From: Pseudenterobacter timonensis
GTDB lineage: Bacteria; Pseudomonadota; Gammaproteobacteria; Enterobacterales; Enterobacteriaceae
Length of the DNA: 64,000 bases
Reading direction: 5' to 3'
Assembly (NCBI RefSeq): GCF_900021175.1
Contig: NZ_FCOP01000011.1
Location: forward strand, 1,081,946-1,145,945
This document shows positions 49,136 through 58,675 of this stretch, piece after piece. The notes under the pieces are model-generated. The model was not told where the DNA came from. It did not search any database and saw only the letters and a list, made by a program, of their open reading frames with translations. Numbering within the stretch: position 1 is the first letter of the stretch; each line of letters opens with the position of its first letter. Position numbers and translations under genes: made by a program.

Positions 49136-50368
49136 ATGCTAAACCCTCCTTCTTCCGGCCGTCGGCTGGGCCGCCAGGCGCTGCTGTTTCCGCTCTGCCT
49201 GGTGCTGTACGAATTTTCCACCTATATCGGCAACGACATGATCCAGCCTGGGATGCTGGCGGTGGTCGCGCAGTACAACGCCGGGATCGAGTGGGTACCC
49301 ACCTCCATGACCGCCTATCTGGCGGGCGGGATGTTTTTGCAGTGGCTGCTGGGGCCGCTCTCCGATCGCATTGGTCGCCGTCCGGTGATGCTCACCGGCG
49401 TGGCGTGGTTTATCGTCACCTGCCTGGCGACGCTGCTGGCGCAAAACATCGAGCAGTTCACCTTCCTGCGCTTCCTGCAGGGGGTGAGCCTCTGCTTTAT
49501 CGGCGCGGTAGGGTATGCCGCCATTCAGGAGTCGTTTGAAGAGGCGGTGTGCATCAAAATTACCGCCCTGATGGCGAACGTGGCGCTGATTGCGCCGCTG
49601 CTCGGGCCGCTGGTGGGGGCGGCGTGGGTGCACGTGGCGCCGTGGGAGGGGATGTTTGTGCTGTTTGCGCTGCTGGCGGCCATCTCCTTTTTTGGCCTGC
49701 ACCGGGCGATGCCGGAGACCGCCACCCGGCTTGGCGAAACGCTGTCGCTCAAGGCGCTGGGACGCGACTATAAGGCGGTGATGAAGAACGGGCGCTTCGT
49801 GGCGGGGGCGCTGGCGACGGGTTTTGTCAGCCTGCCGCTGCTGGCGTGGATTGCCCAGTCGCCGATTATCATCATCAGCGGCGAGAAGCTGAGCAGCTAC
49901 GAATATGGTCTGCTGCAGGTGCCGATTTTCGGCGCGCTGATCGCGGGTAACCTGGTGCTGGCGCGCCTCACCTCCCGGCGTACCGTGCGGTCGCTGATTA
50001 TTCTGGGCGGCTGGCCGATTGCGGCGGGGCTGATCGTCGCCGCCCTCGCGACGGTGCTCTCCTCCCACGCTTACCTGTGGATGACGGCGGGGCTGAGCCT
50101 CTACGCCTTTGGCATTGGTCTTGCCAACGCGGGGCTGGTGCGCCTGACCCTTTTTGCCTCTGATATGAGCAAGGGGACCGTCTCGGCGGCGATGGGGATG
50201 TTACAGATGCTGATCTTTACCGTCGGTATCGAGCTGAGCAAACATGCTTATCTGCTGGGCGGCAACGGCCTGTTCAGCCTCTTTAACCTGGTGAACGGCC
50301 TGCTGTGGGTCGGGCTGATGGTAATCTTTCTGAAGGATAAGCGCGTCGGCAGCGCGCTGCAGCCGTAG
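49136..50368 (+). CDS. mdfA: Multidrug exporter MdfA (Cmr)
   Basis: A 410-residue DHA1 major-facilitator pump, the same length as E. coli MdfA. It exports chloramphenicol, cationic dyes and other drugs by proton exchange. The first helix [20 protein letters not shown] contains the key Glu26 and Asp34, motif A is [10 protein letters not shown], and the motif C helix is [15 protein letters not shown]. The start ATG at 49136 gives the E. coli length; the frame is open further upstream. It is divergent from the PAP2-ybjG operon, with the PmrA box between. Confidence 0.97.
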   Translation: MLNPPSSGRRLGRQALLFPLCLVLYEFSTYIGNDMIQPGMLAVVAQYNAGIEWVPTSMTAYLAGGMFLQWLLGPLSDRIGRRPVMLTGVAWFIVTCLATLLAQNIEQFTFLRFLQGVSLCFIGAVGYAAIQESFEEAVCIKITALMANVALIAPLLGPLVGAAWVHVAPWEGMFVLFALLAAISFFGLHRAMPETATRLGETLSLKALGRDYKAVMKNGRFVAGALATGFVSLPLLAWIAQSPIIIISGEKLSSYEYGLLQVPIFGALIAGNLVLARLTSRRTVRSLIILGGWPIAAGLIVAALATVLSSHAYLWMTAGLSLYAFGIGLANAGLVRLTLFASDMSKGTVSAAMGMLQMLIFTVGIELSKHAYLLGGNGLFSLFNLVNGLLWVGLMVIFLKDKRVGSALQP

Positions 50369-50370
50369 GG

Positions 50371-50393
50371 AAAAGCCCGGCTCGCGCCGGGCT
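50371..50393. terminator. Terminator between mdfA and ybjI
   Basis: AGCCCGGC (50374-50381) pairs with GCCGGGCT (50386-50393) around TCGC. On the minus strand it is followed by TTTT. It sits between two convergent genes and mainly suits ybjI. Confidence 0.85.
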
Positions 50394-50400
50394 CAGGCGG

Positions 50401-51213
50401 TCAGTTAAAAGGCGCTTCGCCGTTTAATACCCGATCGATGACCGTCAGTACCCCTTCCTGATTGTTGTCCGGCGCCTCAAAGCGGGCCACCGCCTTGATA
50501 TGCGGTCTGGCGTTTGCCATGGCAAAGCCAAAGCCCGCCTGGCGCAGCATCTCCACGTCGTTGCCGCTGTCGCCAAACGCCACCACTTCGCTGTCGTCAA
50601 TGCCCCAGCGCTGTTGCAGAATGCGCAGGCCGTTCGCCTTGTGCACGCCGGGAATAATCAGATCGATGCTGCCGTGACCGGTGGTGACCGGCACCATGAT
50701 GTCGTTCAGCCGCTCGTGCAGGTAAGCCTGCATGCGCGGGATCTCGCTGTCGCAGACGTTCAGCCCAAACTTAAAGAAGATATCGTTGAGATGGTCGAAA
50801 TTATCCACCATCTCCAGACGGTGATAGTACTTCGCCGCCATCGCTTTAAAGGCGTCGTCATAGGTTTTGAGCGTGTAGGCGCTGGATTTACCGCAGGCGA
50901 TAATCTCGATGCCCGGTACGTCGTGAAGCAGCTTGCAGACGGCGGCGAAATGGGCCTGAGTAAGCTCGCCGTTAAAGACATCTTCGCCCGCATCCACCAC
51001 CCAGCCGCCGTTTTCGGCCACAAAGGCGATTTCATCTTTGATTTCCGGAAAGAAGGAGATCAGCTGGTAATACTGGTTTCCGCTGGCGACCACAAAGCGG
51101 ATCCCGCGCTGCTTCATCTGCGCGTACTGGGCGAGAAAGCGCGCGCGGTTATAGGTTTTTGCATCGCTCAGGAAACTGCCATCCATGTCCACTGCAATCA
51201 GTTTAACGCTCAT
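50401..51213 (-). CDS. ybjI: HAD-family phosphatase YbjI
   Basis: A 270-residue Cof-type HAD hydrolase (271 in E. coli), reported to dephosphorylate FMN and some sugar phosphates. The nucleophile Asp9 and Asp11 are in VDMDGSFL, motif II in [11 protein letters not shown], and motif IV in [11 protein letters not shown]. The cap domain spans about 85-190. It is paralogous to YbiV at 27428-28243. The ATG at 51213 overlaps the end of ybjJ by 11 bases, implying coupling, and excludes a longer upstream frame. The E. coli gene ybjH, between mdfA and ybjI, is absent here. Confidence 0.95.
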   Translation of the reverse strand: MSVKLIAVDMDGSFLSDAKTYNRARFLAQYAQMKQRGIRFVVASGNQYYQLISFFPEIKDEIAFVAENGGWVVDAGEDVFNGELTQAHFAAVCKLLHDVPGIEIIACGKSSAYTLKTYDDAFKAMAAKYYHRLEMVDNFDHLNDIFFKFGLNVCDSEIPRMQAYLHERLNDIMVPVTTGHGSIDLIIPGVHKANGLRILQQRWGIDDSEVVAFGDSGNDVEMLRQAGFGFAMANARPHIKAVARFEAPDNNQEGVLTVIDRVLNGEAPFN

Positions 51214-52429
51214 ATCCCTTCTCCATAACAGACTCATCCTGGGCCACCGGTTTGGCCACCGCGCGGGCGACCAGGGCGGCAATAATCACTAATCCTAACA
51301 CCACCAGCATGGCGCTGCGCAAGCCGTAGTGCTCGCCGAGGAAGCCGAGCAGCGGCGGGCCGACCAGAAACGCCAGATAGCCGGTAGTGGCGACCACGCT
51401 AACGCGGGTGGGGGCGTCCGGGCCGGTATCGCTGGCCGCGGAGATGGTCAGGGGGAAGCCGAGAGAGGCGCCAAGCCCCCAGAGGATCACCGAAACGCCG
51501 GCGATCCAGTCCACGTCCACGAAGATAATCATCGCCATGCCCAGCCCGCCCAGCAGGGCGCTGGCGCGCACCACCGCCACGCGGCTGTAGCGGTCGATAA
51601 ACCAGCCGCCGGTAAAGCGCCCGACCGTCATCCCGAGGGTAAAGCCCGCATAGATCAGGGAGCCGGAGGTGGGGCTAAAGCCGTGACCGTCCACCATCAG
51701 CAGCGGCAGCCAGTCATTGGCGGAGCCTTCGGCGAAGGCCATTGCCAGCACAATCACGCCGATGAGCATCAGCTGTAGATCGCGGTAAAACGGCACCCCT
51801 TTCGGCGTAGTGTGCGCCTCTTCGCGATCGTTTTTACCGTTGCCGTCGGGAATGGCGGCGATGCCGGTTAAAATCGGAATGATGCAGACCAGCGCCGCCA
51901 GCAGAATATGCAGATTCGCCGCCACGCCCAGCGCGGTCAGCACCATTCCCACCCCGGCGCCCGTCAGCGTGCCAAGGCTGTAGAAGCCGTGCATCATCGG
52001 CAGTACGGTTTTATTCATCTCCCGCTCAACTGAGGCTCCCTCCACGTTAATGGCGACCTCCGCTGAGCCAAAGCTGGCGCCAAAGACCATCAGCCCCAGC
52101 GCGAAGAGAAGCGCGGAGGCCATCCACAGCGCCACGCTCAGGACAATCATCCCCAGCACCGCGCAGCACATGGTGGTGCGGATCACCTGACGGGTTCCAA
52201 AACGTTTTACCAGCCAGGCGGAGCAAAGAATGCCGCTCATGGAGCCAATCGACAGCCCAAAGAGTACGATGCCCATCTCCGCCGTCGAAACCGACAGCAC
52301 ATCGCGAATGGCGGGGGTACGGGTTGCCCAGGAGGCCATCAGCAGGCCGGGAATAAAGAAGAACATAAACAGCGCGAACAGGCGAAGACGCAGCGCTTTA
52401 CGGGGAGAGGCTTGTGTCATGGGTATCAC
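51203..52429 (-). CDS. ybjJ: Major-facilitator transporter YbjJ
   Basis: A 408-residue inner-membrane protein with 12 hydrophobic segments, matching E. coli YbjJ (402 residues). Family features include [17 protein letters not shown] at the first helix, the motif A-like [12 protein letters not shown] and [18 protein letters not shown] hydrophilic central loop ([17 protein letters not shown]) joins the two halves. The substrate is unknown. It is the first gene of the ybjJ-ybjI operon and is divergent from rcdA. The start could be MTQASPRK three codons later. Confidence 0.94.
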   Translation of the reverse strand: MIPMTQASPRKALRLRLFALFMFFFIPGLLMASWATRTPAIRDVLSVSTAEMGIVLFGLSIGSMSGILCSAWLVKRFGTRQVIRTTMCCAVLGMIVLSVALWMASALLFALGLMVFGASFGSAEVAINVEGASVEREMNKTVLPMMHGFYSLGTLTGAGVGMVLTALGVAANLHILLAALVCIIPILTGIAAIPDGNGKNDREEAHTTPKGVPFYRDLQLMLIGVIVLAMAFAEGSANDWLPLLMVDGHGFSPTSGSLIYAGFTLGMTVGRFTGGWFIDRYSRVAVVRASALLGGLGMAMIIFVDVDWIAGVSVILWGLGASLGFPLTISAASDTGPDAPTRVSVVATTGYLAFLVGPPLLGFLGEHYGLRSAMLVVLGLVIIAALVARAVAKPVAQDESVMEKGYER

Positions 52430-52501
52430 ACCAGCAGTATGAGAATAGCGACAACACTAGCAAGTTTGTGTACATTTGTACACAAATGAGCGGGGGAATT
52501 A

Positions 52502-53053
52502 ATGAGCAGACGACCTAACGACCCGGACCGTCGGGAGAAGATACTTCAGGCCACGCTGGAGACCATCGCCACGCACGGCGTCCATGCCGTCACGCACCGT
52601 AAAATCGCCAGTTGCGCGGGGGTGCCGCTGGGCTCCATGACCTACTATTTTACCGGTATGGAGCCGCTGCTGGAGGAGGCCTTTACCCGCTTCACCCACG
52701 AGATGTCCCGCCAGTACCGCGACTTTTTCTCCGGCGTGACCAGCCAGGAGGCCGCCTGCGACGCCATCGTCACGCTGATCCTCAGCTCTGAGGTAACCAC
52801 GCCGCGCAGCATGGCGCTGATGTACCAGCTCTACGCCTTTATGCACCGCAGCGAAGCGCTCAAAACGGTGATGCAGGACTGGATGCAGACCAGCCAGTCA
52901 ACGCTTAATCAATGGTTTGACCCGGCTACCGCCCGCGCGCTGGACGCCTTCATCGAGGGGATGACGCTCCATTTCGTCACCGACCGCCAGCCGCTCTCCC
53001 GTGACGATCTGCGGGCCATGGTAAGGCGTATGGCTGGGCTCGCGGCGGACTGA
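52502..53053 (+). CDS. rcdA: TetR-family regulator RcdA (YbjK)
   Basis: A 183-residue regulator (178 in E. coli). The helix-turn-helix lies near residues 30-50 ([21 protein letters not shown]). The ligand domain is well conserved at its end: [20 protein letters not shown]. In E. coli RcdA represses itself and activates csgD and several stress genes. It is divergent from ybjJ across 72 bases. Its last 156 bases overlap, on the opposite strand, the end of an exporter gene. The rybB RNA, which follows it in E. coli, is not visible here. Confidence 0.94.
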   Translation: MSRRPNDPDRREKILQATLETIATHGVHAVTHRKIASCAGVPLGSMTYYFTGMEPLLEEAFTRFTHEMSRQYRDFFSGVTSQEAACDAIVTLILSSEVTTPRSMALMYQLYAFMHRSEALKTVMQDWMQTSQSTLNQWFDPATARALDAFIEGMTLHFVTDRQPLSRDDLRAMVRRMAGLAAD

Positions 53054-54442
53054 GAAACGCAGGCGGCTGATGCTGAAGGCAACGGAGAGCAGGGTGGCTC
53101 CTGCCGCCAGCCACAGTCCAAGGTGCATCGCGAACGTCTCCGCGCGCAGCGCGCCGTGCGGTGCCCAAAGCGAGAGGAGAATCCCCACCAGCGCCGCCCC
53201 TACGCACTGCCCGAAGGTGCGAACAATCGCCAGGACGCCGCCCGCGTAGCTGCTGAACTCCCGCGCGGCCCCCGCCAGCATCTCTTTATTATTCGGACTC
53301 TGAAAGCAGCCAAAACCCATCCCGCAAATAAGGCTGCGCAGGGCGATATCCCACATCGCCGCTTTTTCGGGCAGTAGCGCCAGCAGCGCCAGACCGAGAG
53401 CGAAGAGCATTAATCCGACGGTAGCGATCCTGGCGGGCGCGTAGCGATCGGCAAGCCTGCCGGCATGCGGCGCCACCAGCACTATCCCCACCGGCCAGGC
53501 GGTAAAGAGCAGCGCCGCGGTGAGGGTAGAGTAGCCGTAGATCTGCTGGAAAAGGAAAGGCAACGCCACGAAGCTTATCCCCTGGGCCACGAACGAAGAG
53601 AGCGAGGTCAGCGCCGCCAGCGAAAAGCGCGGCGCGGCAAAAAGCTGAAGCGGCAACAGCGGATGCGGCGCCCGCCGCTGACGGCGAATAAAAGCCAGCG
53701 CGGAAACGATCGCCACCACCCCAAACGCCAGCGCCGTGGGCCATCCGCCTGGCCGGGAGAAGGCGGTGGAGGCGAGCACCGCGCAGCCCAGCATCAGCGC
53801 CGAGAAGAACCCGCCCTGCACATCAAACGCGCCGCCGCGTGGACCGCTTCGGCCCGGCAGAACCCGCAGGGAGAAGGCAAGCGCGATCGTCCCCAGCGGC
53901 AGGTTCACCGCAAAAAGCCATTCCCAGCCTGCGTGAGTGAGCAGAATGCCACTGACGGTCGGCGCGATAGCGGTACAACCCGCAATCAGCAGCGCATTAA
54001 GGCCGAGAACCCTTCCGAGCAGCCGGTTGGGGAAGATAGTGCGCAAGATCGCCGGGGCGATACTCAGCGTTGCCGCTCCTCCGATGCCCTGGAGTACGCG
54101 CATGGCGATCAGCATCTCCAGCGACGGGGAGCACGCGCAGCCCAGCGAGGCGAGGGTAAACACACTCAGCCCGATACAAAACAGTAGCCGATAGCCGAGC
54201 CGGGTCGCCAGCGCAGCGAAGATCGCCAGCGTCATGGCGGTAGAAAGCAGATAGGCGTTGGCGATCCAGACGGCGTCGGCAGGAGCGACATTCAGCCTCT
54301 GCGCCATCTGCGGCAGGGCAATATTGACCATCGAGCCGTCAAAAACGGCCATTGTGGTGCTGGTCATCAGCGCCGCCAGCGCCATACGACGCTCGCGTCC
54401 AGGCAGCCCCTCATCGCCGGGTTTATCAGTGAACAGTTCCAT
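52898..54442 (-). CDS. DHA2-type major-facilitator exporter
   Basis: A 514-residue protein with about 14 hydrophobic segments. The first-helix signature [17 protein letters not shown], the loop [11 protein letters not shown] and the fifth-helix motif C region ([22 protein letters not shown]) mark a drug exporter of the EmrB/QacA group. I chose the start MELFTDKP (54442), with GGAG upstream. After the last helix (ISRLRFSV) the frame runs on for about 55 residues in a polar, Arg-rich tail that is antisense to rcdA, so the original stop may have been lost. It is divergent from a LysR regulator that probably controls it. Substrates unknown. Confidence 0.88.
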   Translation of the reverse strand: MELFTDKPGDEGLPGRERRMALAALMTSTTMAVFDGSMVNIALPQMAQRLNVAPADAVWIANAYLLSTAMTLAIFAALATRLGYRLLFCIGLSVFTLASLGCACSPSLEMLIAMRVLQGIGGAATLSIAPAILRTIFPNRLLGRVLGLNALLIAGCTAIAPTVSGILLTHAGWEWLFAVNLPLGTIALAFSLRVLPGRSGPRGGAFDVQGGFFSALMLGCAVLASTAFSRPGGWPTALAFGVVAIVSALAFIRRQRRAPHPLLPLQLFAAPRFSLAALTSLSSFVAQGISFVALPFLFQQIYGYSTLTAALLFTAWPVGIVLVAPHAGRLADRYAPARIATVGLMLFALGLALLALLPEKAAMWDIALRSLICGMGFGCFQSPNNKEMLAGAAREFSSYAGGVLAIVRTFGQCVGAALVGILLSLWAPHGALRAETFAMHLGLWLAAGATLLSVAFSISRLRFSVRREPSHTPYHGPQIVTGERLAVGDEMERHPLDEGVQRAGGSRVKPLIKR

Positions 54443-54566
54443 ACTTCTCTCCGAATGGGTGTACTGGCGTAAAGCATAAGAGAGGGTGGTATAGTGCGGA
54501 AGACGCAGCACCTGCACTGATAAGTTGCAGCAAACGCCTTCTCTCACTTTACGAGGACGCAAAAGC

Positions 54567-55478
54567 ATGAATGAGCCCGATCTCAATCTTCTGATTGCCC
54601 TGGATGCCCTGATCACTGAACGCAGCGTGGCGGGGGCCGCCCGACGGCTCGGCCTGAGTACCTCCGCCATGAGCCGCACGCTGGGCCGCCTGCGTGAGGC
54701 CACCGGCGACCCCCTGCTGGTAAGGGCCGGACGGCTGATGGTGCTGACGCCCCGCGCCGGGGCGATCCGCGAGCGCGCCCGCTATGCGGCGAATGAGGCA
54801 CGAACGTTGCTGCGTCCGGCACAGACGGAACTGAATATTGCGTCGCTGACGGAGACCTTTACGCTGCGCGTCAGCGACGGCTTCATCGAAGCCTTTGGCC
54901 CGGCGCTGATTGCCGAGGTGGCAACCCAGGCGCCCGGCGTACTGCTGCGCTTTACCCCCAAACCGGAGAAAAGCGACCTGCCGTTGCGTGAAGGACGGGT
55001 GGATCTGGAGATTGGCGTAGCCGGGAAGAGTATGGGGCCGGAAATTCGTCTGCAGGGGCTGTTTCGCGATCGCTTCGTCGGCGTGGTGAGAGAAGGGCAT
55101 CCTCTGGCTGGCGCGAAGAGAGTGACGCTTGAGGAGTATATCGCATGGGGGCACGTGGTGGCGTCGCGGCGCGGCCTGATGCATGGTCCGGTGGACGAGG
55201 GGCTGGCACAGGCGGGCGTCAGCCGAAAGATTGCCACGGTGGTGCCGGGGTTTCCTGTCGCCCTGGCGGTGGCTCGCGCCACCGATCTGGTGGCGCTGGT
55301 CCCGGCGTCGATCCTGTTAAGCCCCTCCGCCCGCGAAGGGATGGTGCACTTTGAGCTACCGGTCAAAACGCGGACCATCACTATCTCGCAGCTCTGGCAT
55401 CCCCGACTGGAGGTGGACCCCGCACACCGCTGGCTGCGGGGTGTCGTGCTTCAGGTCTGCCGTCGGCTTATGCCTTAA
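54567..55478 (+). CDS. LysR-family transcriptional regulator (exporter-linked)
   Basis: A 303-residue regulator. The winged helix-turn-helix covers about 1-65, with LNLLIALDALITERSVAGAARRLGLS and MSRTLGRLREATGDPLLVR, the NodD-like subgroup pattern. The effector domain follows (VSDGFIEAFGPALIAEV). It lies 124 bases from the divergent exporter gene; in that gap CTGCA (54512-54516) and TGCAG (54526-54530) form an inverted repeat suitable as a LysR site. The start ATG at 54567 has GAGG nine bases upstream. It meets convergent ubiD-like gene with an 11-base overlap. The effector is unknown. Confidence 0.9.
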   Translation: MNEPDLNLLIALDALITERSVAGAARRLGLSTSAMSRTLGRLREATGDPLLVRAGRLMVLTPRAGAIRERARYAANEARTLLRPAQTELNIASLTETFTLRVSDGFIEAFGPALIAEVATQAPGVLLRFTPKPEKSDLPLREGRVDLEIGVAGKSMGPEIRLQGLFRDRFVGVVREGHPLAGAKRVTLEEYIAWGHVVASRRGLMHGPVDEGLAQAGVSRKIATVVPGFPVALAVARATDLVALVPASILLSPSAREGMVHFELPVKTRTITISQLWHPRLEVDPAHRWLRGVVLQVCRRLMP

Positions 55479-56982
55479 TCTCAGGATCGGTTTTTCCCTC
55501 AAGCTGAGTGAAATAGTCCGGCGCCCACGGGCGGGGATCGACCTCCATAAACGGCGCGCGCTCAAAGCGTGACTTCAGCGCCCACGGTACCGTACAGTCG
55601 AAGATGGTCTTGCAGGTGATCCCCTGCCCGCGAATCGACGGGCTGTAGTCGGGCATCTGGGAGGGATCGAGCTGGTGGCCGCGCACGCCGGGCAGGTTGG
55701 TGATACTCACATCTCCCTGCATACGGGTGGTCATCGCCCAGAGGATGTCGTCGCTGTCGAAAATATCGACATCCTCATCCACCAGAATAATATTTTTCAG
55801 CTCGGAGTAGGTGGCCAGCGCAATCAGCGCCGCCTGCCCCTGACGGCCTTCATCCGACGGCTGACGTTTTTTCACCTGCAAAATGCCAAGAAACTTGCCG
55901 CCGCCCGCCGTGTGGGCATAGACATTCTGCAAAAAGCCCGGGATTGCCGCGTCGATGGCGTTCCAGAGGCTCGCTTCGGTGGGCAGGCCGGCAAGGGTGG
56001 TGTGCTCTTCCCCCGGGCCGACCAGCGTCTGAAGGATCGCCTGATGACGCATGGTGACCGCTTTCACCTTGATCACCGGCAGCGACGGGTTGGCTTCTCC
56101 GCAATAGCCCGGAAACTCCGGCATCGCGTGGCCGCTGTTGGTATGCTGATCCTCCCGGACGCGCACCCCCGGCAGCAGCTCCCCTTCGATGATGATCTCC
56201 GCGCGGGCAATCGCTTTTTCCGCGACCGCCACCCCCTGCACCAGTTCAACCGGCGTCTGGCGCAACGCGCCCGCGACGCCCAGCTCGTTATAGCCAAACG
56301 GCGTGGTGGGGGCTTCAAAGCAGGCGCCGATATAGATAGCGGGATCCAGCCCCATGTTAATGGTCACCGGCAGCGGTTTTCCCGCCGCCTCCGCCTTCTG
56401 GCGAAAGACCTCGATATGACGGCCGGCGGCCAGGAACATGGAGAGTTCATCGCGCTCCTGCACGCAGAGGCGGTGAATGGTAACGTCAGTGAGGGAGGCA
56501 TCCTCCGGGTCGCTCGCCAGCACCAGACCGAGGCAGAAAAAAGGACCGGCATCAATGGGGGTATTGGTCGGCGCAGGCAGGAGCTTGCGCAGGTCGAAGT
56601 CGGGATCGTCGGCATAAAAGACCTGCTCCTGGCACGGCGCTTCTGATGCGGGCACCACCACCGGGGCCACCGGGCGTTTCACCGCTTCGCCCACGTGCAG
56701 CGCCAGCCGGGAGGGTTCGCAGCCCAGCAGCAGCGCCGCGCGCTCGCGGCTGGCGTGCATCCCCACCAGGATACGGGAACCGGGGTAGCCCTTCACGTTA
56801 TTAAACATCATCGCCGGGCCGGTGCGGGTAGGGCGTTTTACCGTGCCGCCCGCGCCGATGTGGCGATAAACTCCCGCCAGCTCGGCGTTGGGGTCCACCG
56901 GGTGGTTTGTCTCAATAAACTGCCCGTCATGCTGCTGCAGCAGCGCAATGGCGCTGCGTAGATCCAGAACCTGATTCGTCAT
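55468..56982 (-). CDS. UbiD-family (prenylated-FMN) decarboxylase
   Basis: A 504-residue protein of the UbiD family, which uses prenylated FMN to remove or add carboxyl groups on aromatic or unsaturated acids. Family features are the TIHRLCVQERDEL block with its catalytic Arg (near residue 190), INMGLDPAIYIGA, and MPEFPGYCG, which corresponds to the usual Glu-containing GEFTGY motif. The C-terminal part has NIILVDEDVDIFDSDDILWA. It resembles the gallate/hydroxybenzoate decarboxylase branch (LpdC-like) more than ubiquinone-pathway UbiD. No ubiX-type flavin prenyltransferase lies beside it, so it must share the cell's own UbiX. The ATG at 56982 has GGAGG. It is divergent from a second LysR gene. 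Confidence 0.85.
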   Translation of the reverse strand: MTNQVLDLRSAIALLQQHDGQFIETNHPVDPNAELAGVYRHIGAGGTVKRPTRTGPAMMFNNVKGYPGSRILVGMHASRERAALLLGCEPSRLALHVGEAVKRPVAPVVVPASEAPCQEQVFYADDPDFDLRKLLPAPTNTPIDAGPFFCLGLVLASDPEDASLTDVTIHRLCVQERDELSMFLAAGRHIEVFRQKAEAAGKPLPVTINMGLDPAIYIGACFEAPTTPFGYNELGVAGALRQTPVELVQGVAVAEKAIARAEIIIEGELLPGVRVREDQHTNSGHAMPEFPGYCGEANPSLPVIKVKAVTMRHQAILQTLVGPGEEHTTLAGLPTEASLWNAIDAAIPGFLQNVYAHTAGGGKFLGILQVKKRQPSDEGRQGQAALIALATYSELKNIILVDEDVDIFDSDDILWAMTTRMQGDVSITNLPGVRGHQLDPSQMPDYSPSIRGQGITCKTIFDCTVPWALKSRFERAPFMEVDPRPWAPDYFTQLEGKTDPEIKA

Positions 56983-57055
56983 ATGCCCTCCTTTAATTCT
57001 GTTCCTCCAGTCTGTTGCCAAACAGTCAGGGGATCAATTGCATCATTTATGCGAT

Positions 57056-57079
57056 ATTGATAACGTTTTTCTTATCAAT
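57056..57079. promoter_or_regulatory. Inverted repeat between the ubiD-like gene and its LysR regulator
   Basis: ATTGATAA (57056-57063) and TTATCAAT (57072-57079) are perfect 8-base arms around 8 bases. A second pair GCAT-N5-ATGC lies at 57040-57052. Both are in the 115-base divergent gap, where a LysR regulator would be expected to bind. Confidence 0.6.
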
Positions 57080-57097
57080 GCGTGAAAGGAGCGGGGC

Positions 57098-57982
57098 ATG
57101 CAGTTTCGGCTGATGCGCAATTTTATCGTGGTGGCGCAGGAGCTTCATATGCACCGGGCGGCGGAGCGGCTCGGCATGGCACAACCTGCACTTAGCCAGC
57201 AGATTAAAAATCTGGAGGCGCAGCTGGGCGTAGCACTCTTCTCCCGGGCGCACCGCCGTCTGACGCTGACGCCCGCCGGGGAAGCTTTTCTGCAAAAGGC
57301 GCAGATGGCGCTGGAGATGGCGGATCGGGCGGTGCTGGAGGCCCGGCGCACCGCCCGGGGAGAGCAGGGAATGCTCAATCTCGGCTATGTCTCCAGCGCC
57401 ATGTTTAACGAGACGCTGCCCGCCATGCTGCGCCAGCTTCACACCCGCTGGCCGGCGATCAACGTGTCGCTGGTGACGGGCGACGTGCAGACGCTCTGTG
57501 AGGCAGTCCGCCACTATCATCTGGATATCGCGGCGATCCGCGCCCCGCTCGCGACCCTGCCGGAGGAGCTGCGGATGCAGACCCTCGTGCAGGAAAAAAC
57601 AATCCTCGCGCTTTACGCGCAACATCCGCTGGCCGGTTCGGCGGCGCTGACGCTGGCGTCGTTGAAAAACGAATCCTGGATCTCATTAACCGATCCGGAC
57701 GGCGTGGGGCTGGAGCAATATTTTATCGACGCCTGTCGCACTGCCGGGTTTAAGCCGCAGGTGGTGCAGAAGGTGAGCGATGTGCCGACGCTTATCAGCC
57801 TGGTGTCGGCAGGCTTTGGCGTGGCGCTGCTTCCCGCCTCCGCGCGGGCGATACGCCCTGGTAACGTGGTCTACGTTGATATCCTTGACCGGCTGGCCGA
57901 GAGCGAACTGGCGCTGGTTTATCACCGGGCGATCCGCTCGGAGGTGCTGAAAAAGTTTCTGGCGATGCTCCATCCGGCTTAA
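57098..57982 (+). CDS. LysR-family transcriptional regulator (decarboxylase-linked)
   Basis: A 294-residue regulator of the CatR/BenM-like group. The helix-turn-helix is MHRAAERLGMAQPALSQQIKNLE (residues about 17-40), followed by LGVALFSRAHRRLTLTPAG. The effector domain has LNLGYVSSAMFNETLPAMLR and the late segment DVPTLISLVSAGFGVALLPAS. This group often senses aromatic acids, which fits control of the divergent UbiD-type decarboxylase. The ATG at 57098 has a purine-rich AAGGAGCGGGGC upstream. The 57983-58072 gap before crtZ has no clear terminator. Confidence 0.9.
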   Translation: MQFRLMRNFIVVAQELHMHRAAERLGMAQPALSQQIKNLEAQLGVALFSRAHRRLTLTPAGEAFLQKAQMALEMADRAVLEARRTARGEQGMLNLGYVSSAMFNETLPAMLRQLHTRWPAINVSLVTGDVQTLCEAVRHYHLDIAAIRAPLATLPEELRMQTLVQEKTILALYAQHPLAGSAALTLASLKNESWISLTDPDGVGLEQYFIDACRTAGFKPQVVQKVSDVPTLISLVSAGFGVALLPASARAIRPGNVVYVDILDRLAESELALVYHRAIRSEVLKKFLAMLHPA

Positions 57983-58072
57983 CCCTGCGCCGGTTAGCTT
58001 CTATGCTTAGACGGATGTGAGTAACGCCAGCCCGGCGGAAAGCATAACGATGACCGACCGTAAGGAGTCCCG

Positions 58073-58675
58073 ATGCTGGCGCTGTACAATACGCTGATTG
58101 TTCTGTTTACCGTGGTCATGATGGAAATCGTCGCGACGCTCGCCCACAAGTACATCATGCACGGCTGGGGGTGGGGATGGCACCATTCGCACCACACGCC
58201 GCGCACCGGCTGGTTTGAGCTTAACGATCTCTATGCAGTGGTCTTTGCGGCGCTGGCGATCGCCCTGATAGCGTTCGGTACCGCGGGCTACTGGCCACTG
58301 CAGTGGATCGGCGCGGGGATGACCCTTTACGGGGCGCTCTACTTTATGGTGCATGATGGGCTGGTGCACCAGCGCTGGCCGTTTCGCTACGTGCCGCGCC
58401 GGGGCTATTTTAAGCGCCTCTATCTTGCTCACCGTCTGCATCACGCAGTGCGCGGCAAGGAGGGATGCGTCTCCTTCGGTTTTCTCTATACGCCGCCGGT
58501 GGCGGCGCTCCAGGCGACGCTGCGGGCGCGTAAGGCGCTTAACGCGCGCGGGAAGGGCGCTGCCAGAGATGCGGCGGGCGGCGGACGCGGCGCAGGCGTC
58601 CCGACGCGAGAGCTGACCGCCACGCCCGCGCCTTTGACCAGCAGCCCCAGCTTTTCCAGACGGCGAGTGCCCTGA
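58073..58675 (+). CDS. crtZ: Beta-carotene hydroxylase CrtZ
   Basis: A 200-residue membrane di-iron hydroxylase that turns beta-carotene into zeaxanthin. The histidine clusters of the fatty-acid-hydroxylase family are all present: HKYIMHG, HHSHH, HDGLVH and HRLHHA. Four hydrophobic segments are seen. Pantoea CrtZ has about 175 residues; here the frame continues for about 25 more, ending in a polar Ser/Arg-rich tail. The last 190 bases overlap crtB on the opposite strand. It is the only cluster gene read rightward, convergent with the main crt operon, as in Pantoea. Confidence 0.95.
   Translation: MLALYNTLIVLFTVVMMEIVATLAHKYIMHGWGWGWHHSHHTPRTGWFELNDLYAVVFAALAIALIAFGTAGYWPLQWIGAGMTLYGALYFMVHDGLVHQRWPFRYVPRRGYFKRLYLAHRLHHAVRGKEGCVSFGFLYTPPVAALQATLRARKALNARGKGAARDAAGGGRGAGVPTRELTATPAPLTSSPSFSRRRVP

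Noticed and set aside
53054..53300. A rybB small-RNA gene after rcdA, as in E. coli
   Set aside because: The conserved 5' end and terminator of rybB are not seen; the exporter gene occupies the region.
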